A stretch of 9,663 nucleotides of DNA from Kiloniellales bacterium. Lineage in GTDB: Bacteria > Pseudomonadota > Alphaproteobacteria > Kiloniellales > JAKSDN01. Positions 6,515 through 9,663 of the stretch are shown piece by piece (positions within the stretch are counted from its first letter, which is position 1; each line of letters begins with the position of its first letter). The stretch lies in contig JAKSDN010001243.1 of the NCBI GenBank assembly GCA_022360075.1, positions 1 to 9,663 of the forward strand, given 5' to 3'. The translations under genes were made by a program, and so were the position numbers. The notes below the pieces were generated by a model. It ran no database searches and was not told the origin of the DNA. It was given only the letters and a program-made list of their open reading frames with translations.

Positions 6515-6575
6515 TTTGTAACAATTTTGTGTATAACTGACAGAGTCTACTATTGGTCTGTTCTATCAAAGTAGA
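6515..6575 (+). promoter_or_regulatory. AT-rich patch with inverted repeat, probable promoter region of the radical SAM-SDR pair
   Basis: The 289-bp gap after sfsA (6388-6676) turns distinctly AT-rich here, unlike its flanks. It contains TATAAC (6532-6537), a fair -10 match, but TTGTAA (6516-6521) is too close to be its -35. An inverted repeat TCTACT (6546-6551) / AGTAGA (6570-6575) lies just downstream and could be an operator or a leader stem. Apart from the hairpin at 6432-6455, nothing else was found in this gap. Confidence 0.35.
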
Positions 6576-6676
6576 ACCGGGTGCCGGATCGGGCGCCCCG
6601 CCTTGCTGCGCTCGTATTGTCATGGCGCCCGGCTTGGGATAAAGCATCTCGCCTTCAAGGCGAAATGGGGATCGGG

Positions 6677-8158
6677 ATGGGTATCGAGAGCAAGTGCGTT
6701 CTCCTTCTCAGCCTGCCGAACTTCGACCGCCGCTATCTGTTCCACAAGGAAATGGGCAGCGGCGTCGGCTTCAAGTCGCTGCGCGCGCCTCACCACCAGG
6801 GGACGCTGCGTCGCGTCTATCCGATCGCCGAGCTGGAGTACGCCGCCGCCGTGCTGCGCGAAGCCGGTCACGATGTCGTGATCGACGATGACCAGTACCG
6901 CGATTCGACCGAGCCGGACGCCTTCCACGCGGCCCTGAAGGCGCGCTGCGCCGAACCCGATTCGATCTTCGTGCGCACCAGCCTGCCGACCCTGCTGCTC
7001 GACCTCGAGCAGGCCGAGACGCTGCGGGCACTCTATCCGGGCGTGCCGCTGCACATCTTCGGGCCGCTGTTCGCCGCCCCGGAGGTCGTGGACTTCGTGA
7101 CCGAGAAGAAGGTCTACGACGGCATCGTCACCAGCGAGATCGAGAGCGTCATCGTCGCCATTGTCGAGCATCGGGACCCGGAGACGATCACCGGCTTCCA
7201 CAGGCTCGTGGAGGGAACCTATCGCTGCGCCAATCCGACGCGCGCCCTGACCGACATGCAGGCGTTGCCTCTGCCGGCCTACGACCTGGTCGACACCGAC
7301 CGCATCGACCGCTTCATCATCCAGACCAGCCGCGGCTGCCCGATCGGCTGCAACTACTGCCCCTACTTCATCTCCCAGGGCCACAAGTTCCGGGCCAAGA
7401 CCGCGAAACGCTCGATGGAGGAGATCCGCTATCTGGTCGAGCGCTTCGGCGCCAAGCGGATCATCATCCACGACCCGATCTTCACCCTCGACATGAAGCG
7501 CGTCACCCGGCTCTGCGAGCTGCTGATCGAGGCCGATCTCGGCGTCGAGTGGGAGTGCGAGAGCCACATGAACCACCTCGACCCGGGCCTGATCGCGCTG
7601 ATGTACAAGGCCGGCCTGCGGATCCTCGCCTTCGGGGTGGAATCGGCCAACGAGGACGTGCTCAAGCGGGCCAACCGCCGCTTCAAGAACTGGGACAAGG
7701 TCCGCGCGAACGTCGAGGCGGCCCGTGCGTTCGGCGTCGAGACCCGCGCCTATTTCATCCTCGCCCTGCCCGGCGACACCGTGGAGGGAGCCTACGCGAC
7801 CGTGGAGCTGGCCAAGTACCTCGGCGCCGATCTCTCCAAGTTCAACCTGCCCAACCCCTATCCCGGTACCCAGGCCTACGCCGACGCCTTGGCCGAGGGC
7901 TGGCTCGACCGCGAGATCTACGAGATCGACCGCGAGCGCTTCTATCGCGCGCGCGGCCTGCACGGCCACGACGAGCCCTCGATGACGCCGCATATCTCCA
8001 ATCGTCAGGCTCAGTACCTCAGCCGGATCGGCAACCATAGCCTGCTGCTGCAGCGCGAGGGCGGGCTCAGCCTCACCCGCCGCTCGAAGATCCTCGCCTA
8101 CAAGATGGCGGTGCAGGGGATCGGGACCATGCGGCAGATCGGCCTGCAGGTCGCCTGA
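6677..8158 (+). CDS. B12-binding-type radical SAM protein, unknown reaction
   Basis: This protein is 493 residues from the ATG at 6677, chosen for GGGGA five bases upstream and because family-like sequence begins there. An ATG at 6665 (497 aa) is equally possible, and the frame stays open back to a GTG at 6581. Residues about 5-170 look like the Rossmann-type domain found N-terminally in cobalamin-dependent radical SAM enzymes, but no Asp-x-His-x2-Gly cobalamin motif is visible. The radical SAM core (about 210-400) has RGCPIGCNYCPY, with Cys221, Cys225 and Cys228 as [4Fe-4S] ligands. It also has IIIHDPIFTLD, FGVESANEDVL (319-329) and ALPGDTVEGA (363-372). The C-terminal 90 residues are unassigned. 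Such enzymes generate a 5'-deoxyadenosyl radical for methylation, rearrangement or oxidation of an unreactive carbon. The SDR gene starts directly at its stop codon. Substrate unknown. Confidence 0.85.
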   Translation: MGIESKCVLLLSLPNFDRRYLFHKEMGSGVGFKSLRAPHHQGTLRRVYPIAELEYAAAVLREAGHDVVIDDDQYRDSTEPDAFHAALKARCAEPDSIFVRTSLPTLLLDLEQAETLRALYPGVPLHIFGPLFAAPEVVDFVTEKKVYDGIVTSEIESVIVAIVEHRDPETITGFHRLVEGTYRCANPTRALTDMQALPLPAYDLVDTDRIDRFIIQTSRGCPIGCNYCPYFISQGHKFRAKTAKRSMEEIRYLVERFGAKRIIIHDPIFTLDMKRVTRLCELLIEADLGVEWECESHMNHLDPGLIALMYKAGLRILAFGVESANEDVLKRANRRFKNWDKVRANVEAARAFGVETRAYFILALPGDTVEGAYATVELAKYLGADLSKFNLPNPYPGTQAYADALAEGWLDREIYEIDRERFYRARGLHGHDEPSMTPHISNRQAQYLSRIGNHSLLLQREGGLSLTRRSKILAYKMAVQGIGTMRQIGLQVA

Positions 8159-8923
8159 GTGCCGGACGCCGCGGCGCCGCCTTCGGGGGAGCCCAAGCAG
8201 CAGGTCGTGGTCCTGACCGGCGCCGGCGGCCGCTTCGGGCGCATTCTGGCCGAGCGCTTGATCGCCGAGCCAGGCCTCTTTCCCGTGCTGCTGACCTCCG
8301 ATCCCGGGAAGCTGCCCTTCCCGCCGGACGACCAGCACGCGCGCTACCGGATCACACTCGCCGATCCGCAGTCCGTTCGCGAAGTCTTCGCGCGCATCCA
8401 CGACGAGCAGGGCGACATCGACGCGCTGATCAACAACGCGGCGGTCATTACCGTCCCGGGGTTCGAGGACTTCGTGCGCAACGTCGATGACGGGCGCGTC
8501 CTGGAGAGCTTCGCGGTCAATGCCGGCGCCGCCCTGCTCTGCATCAAGTATGCCCTCGAGCGGGGCCGGCCGCGCGGCAAGAAGATCATCAATATCCTGG
8601 CCGGACGGGCGCTCACCGGCCACCTCCGCCACGTCGAGTACTACGCCTCGAAGGCGGGGCTCTACAACGCGACGAAGACGCTCGCCAACGACTATCCCGA
8701 GCACGTCTTCCGCAACGTCATGAGCGGGCGCATCGATCTGGGGGACCATGGCGACAGCCCGGACTCCATGTGGGCCTACATACGAGACCTGATCCACGAG
8801 GCCCGGCCAGCGCCCTACCGCGAAGTCTACTTCCGGCCGCGTGGCGAGTATCTCTGGCGCCTGCTGCAGTATTACTGGCGCCATTTCAGGTCTTGCGAGC
8901 GGCGGCCGGTCAAGCGCAACTAG
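8159..8923 (+). CDS. SDR-family oxidoreductase-like protein lacking the usual catalytic Ser
   Basis: This 254-residue protein starts at a GTG directly after the TGA of the radical SAM gene, with AGG (8148-8150) eight bases upstream. Later in-frame starts would cut into the cofactor loop. It has a Rossmann fold with VVVLTGAGGRFGRIL (16-30) as the Gly-rich NAD(P) loop, INNAAV (91-96), and Tyr161-x3-Lys165 in EYYASKAG. Classical SDRs place a catalytic Ser 13 residues before the Tyr. Here that position is Ala148, in INILAGRA. It may use another residue (Thr153 is near), act on an unusual substrate, or have lost redox activity. The tail is Trp/Tyr/Arg-rich (YLWRLLQYYWRHFRSC, 231-246). Its arrangement points to joint action with the radical SAM protein, for example on a sugar nucleotide or other small molecule; this is inference. 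Confidence 0.83.
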   Translation: MPDAAAPPSGEPKQQVVVLTGAGGRFGRILAERLIAEPGLFPVLLTSDPGKLPFPPDDQHARYRITLADPQSVREVFARIHDEQGDIDALINNAAVITVPGFEDFVRNVDDGRVLESFAVNAGAALLCIKYALERGRPRGKKIINILAGRALTGHLRHVEYYASKAGLYNATKTLANDYPEHVFRNVMSGRIDLGDHGDSPDSMWAYIRDLIHEARPAPYREVYFRPRGEYLWRLLQYYWRHFRSCERRPVKRN

Positions 8924-9107
8924 GAGAGGAAATGTAGCGCTCGTTTGCGGTCTGTTAGGCCTTCCGGGGCAGGCTTGTCCGTGGACAACTTGGCCGCCGA
9001 GGTTGCAAAGAGCGCCACAAAGCCGTTGAATCGGGCATGAGTCCCATCCCATCTCTTATGGACGGAGGTCGGAGCTTGTTTGGGCGGTCCGGCTGGGCAC
9101 GAGTGAA
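8924..9107. other. Intergenic region upstream of map
   Basis: This 184-bp gap separates the SDR and map genes. It contains the inverted repeat TTGTCC-GT-GGACAA (8975-8988), which is an operator-like palindrome or a very short hairpin. A 31-codon plus-strand frame (9037-9132) and a 64-codon minus-strand frame (8920-9114) are open but lack ribosome-binding sites or recognisable sequence. No clear promoter hexamers or terminator were found, though a map promoter is expected here. Confidence 0.4.
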
Positions 9108-9663
9108 ATGTCACAAGGTGAACCCGCTTTGAAAACGAACCCGGAAGAAAGGCGCATCGTCATCCACGGTCCGGAGGACTTCGAGTCCATGCGCAAGGCC
9201 GGGCGGCTCGCGGCGGAGACCCTCGACTTCATCACGCCGGCCGTTGTCCCCGGCGTCTCGACCGAGGAATTGGACCGGCGCTGCCACGAGCACATCTTGA
9301 GCCACGGGGCGGTCCCGGCGCCGCTGAACTACCGCGGCTTTCCCAAGTCGATCTGCACCTCCGTGAACCACGTGGTTTGCCACGGCATCCCCAACGACCG
9401 GAAAGTGCTGAAGGACGGCGATGTCATCAACATTGACGTCACCGTGATCCTCGACGGCTGGCACGGCGACACCAGCCGCATGTTCTTCGTCGGCAAGCCG
9501 AGCGTGAAGGCCCGGCGCCTGATCGAGGTGACCTACGAGGCCATGATGCGCGGCATCGAGGCCGTGCGGCCCGGCGCCACCCTGGGCGACATCGGCCATG
9601 CCATCCAGAGCCACGCCGAGGGCCACCGTTTCAGCGTCGTGCGCGACTTCTGCGGCCACGGCC
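9108..9663 (+). CDS. map: Type I methionine aminopeptidase, N-terminal part (3' end outside window)
   Basis: The ATG at 9108 opens a frame that runs to the right edge with 185 residues visible. The enzyme removes the initiator Met from nascent proteins in the cytoplasm. Sequence and spacing match bacterial type I MetAP: LNYRGFPKSICTSVNHVVCHGIP (73-95) with the catalytic His92, NIDVTVILDGWHGDTS with metal ligands Asp110 and Asp121, and FCGHG at the window edge with metal ligand His184. The later Glu ligands lie beyond the edge. A short extension (residues 1-13) precedes the conserved RIVIHGPEDFE start. The Shine-Dalgarno sequence is weak. No in-frame upstream ATG was found. Confidence 0.95.
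   Translation, partial: MSQGEPALKTNPEERRIVIHGPEDFESMRKAGRLAAETLDFITPAVVPGVSTEELDRRCHEHILSHGAVPAPLNYRGFPKSICTSVNHVVCHGIPNDRKVLKDGDVINIDVTVILDGWHGDTSRMFFVGKPSVKARRLIEVTYEAMMRGIEAVRPGATLGDIGHAIQSHAEGHRFSVVRDFCGHG

Noticed and set aside
6581..6664. GTG start giving the radical SAM protein 32 more residues
   Set aside because: The added residues show no family similarity and no ribosome-binding site precedes the GTG. The ATGs at 6665 and 6677 have better upstream sequence.
6581..8166. GTGCCGGA at both 6581 and 8159 as a possible repeat marking the cassette
   Set aside because: Eight bases in GC-rich DNA recur by chance, and the flanking bases differ.
6620..9052. 810-codon open frame on the minus strand opposite the radical SAM and SDR genes
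   Set aside because: Its codons are exactly in register with the sense codons. It stays open because the GC-rich sense genes avoid TTA, CTA and TCA codons. The translation shows no family motif and spans two recognised genes and their gaps.
8920..9114. 64-codon minus-strand frame filling the gap before map
   Set aside because: It starts with GTG inside the map coding region, has no recognisable sequence and no ribosome-binding site.
9037..9132. 31-codon plus-strand frame overlapping the map start
   Set aside because: It lacks a Shine-Dalgarno sequence, and an overlap in another frame with a well-supported gene makes it unlikely.

Overview
The window is GC-rich, tightly packed bacterial DNA and looks chromosomal. 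Gene content and signals suggest an alphaproteobacterium, perhaps of the Rhodospirillales. The indicators are a perfect CtrA-type box (TTAA-N7-TTAA), a short CinA-family protein near sfsA and map, and TPR-linked glycosyl- and sulfotransferases next to GDP-fucose synthesis. The taxonomic call is inference. No phage, IS element, CRISPR array, tRNA or rRNA was seen.

Left part (1-3209), surface glycan or protein modification. The 3' end of a GDP-L-fucose synthase gene is followed by an O-GlcNAc-transferase-like (GT41) protein. That protein keeps the catalytic region but has no TPR array. Converging on it, with an 18-bp overlap of the 3' ends, is a TPR-sulfotransferase fusion. Together they fit sugar-nucleotide supply, glycosyl transfer and sulfation of a surface glycan or protein, but the target cannot be read from the sequence.

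Middle (3315-5552), minus strand. A small stand-alone receiver-domain protein has an unusual active site and a Cys/His-rich tail. Its upstream region holds a CtrA box and two GC-rich inverted repeats. Further right, a lipoprotein gene and a short CinA/MoaB-like gene form a probable operon.

Right part (5668-9663), plus strand. sfsA and map are housekeeping genes that are often direct neighbours in alphaproteobacteria. Here they are separated by about 2.7 kb carrying a B12-binding-type radical SAM protein and an SDR-family protein. The two reading frames abut with no gap and lie in the same frame (TGA then GTG). The SDR has Ala where the catalytic Ser is expected. This two-gene cassette is the best candidate in the window for an undescribed pathway. 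map is cut by the right edge.

No gene-free stretch exceeds 300 bases. The two largest gaps, 6388-6676 and 8924-9107, are described in the feature list.
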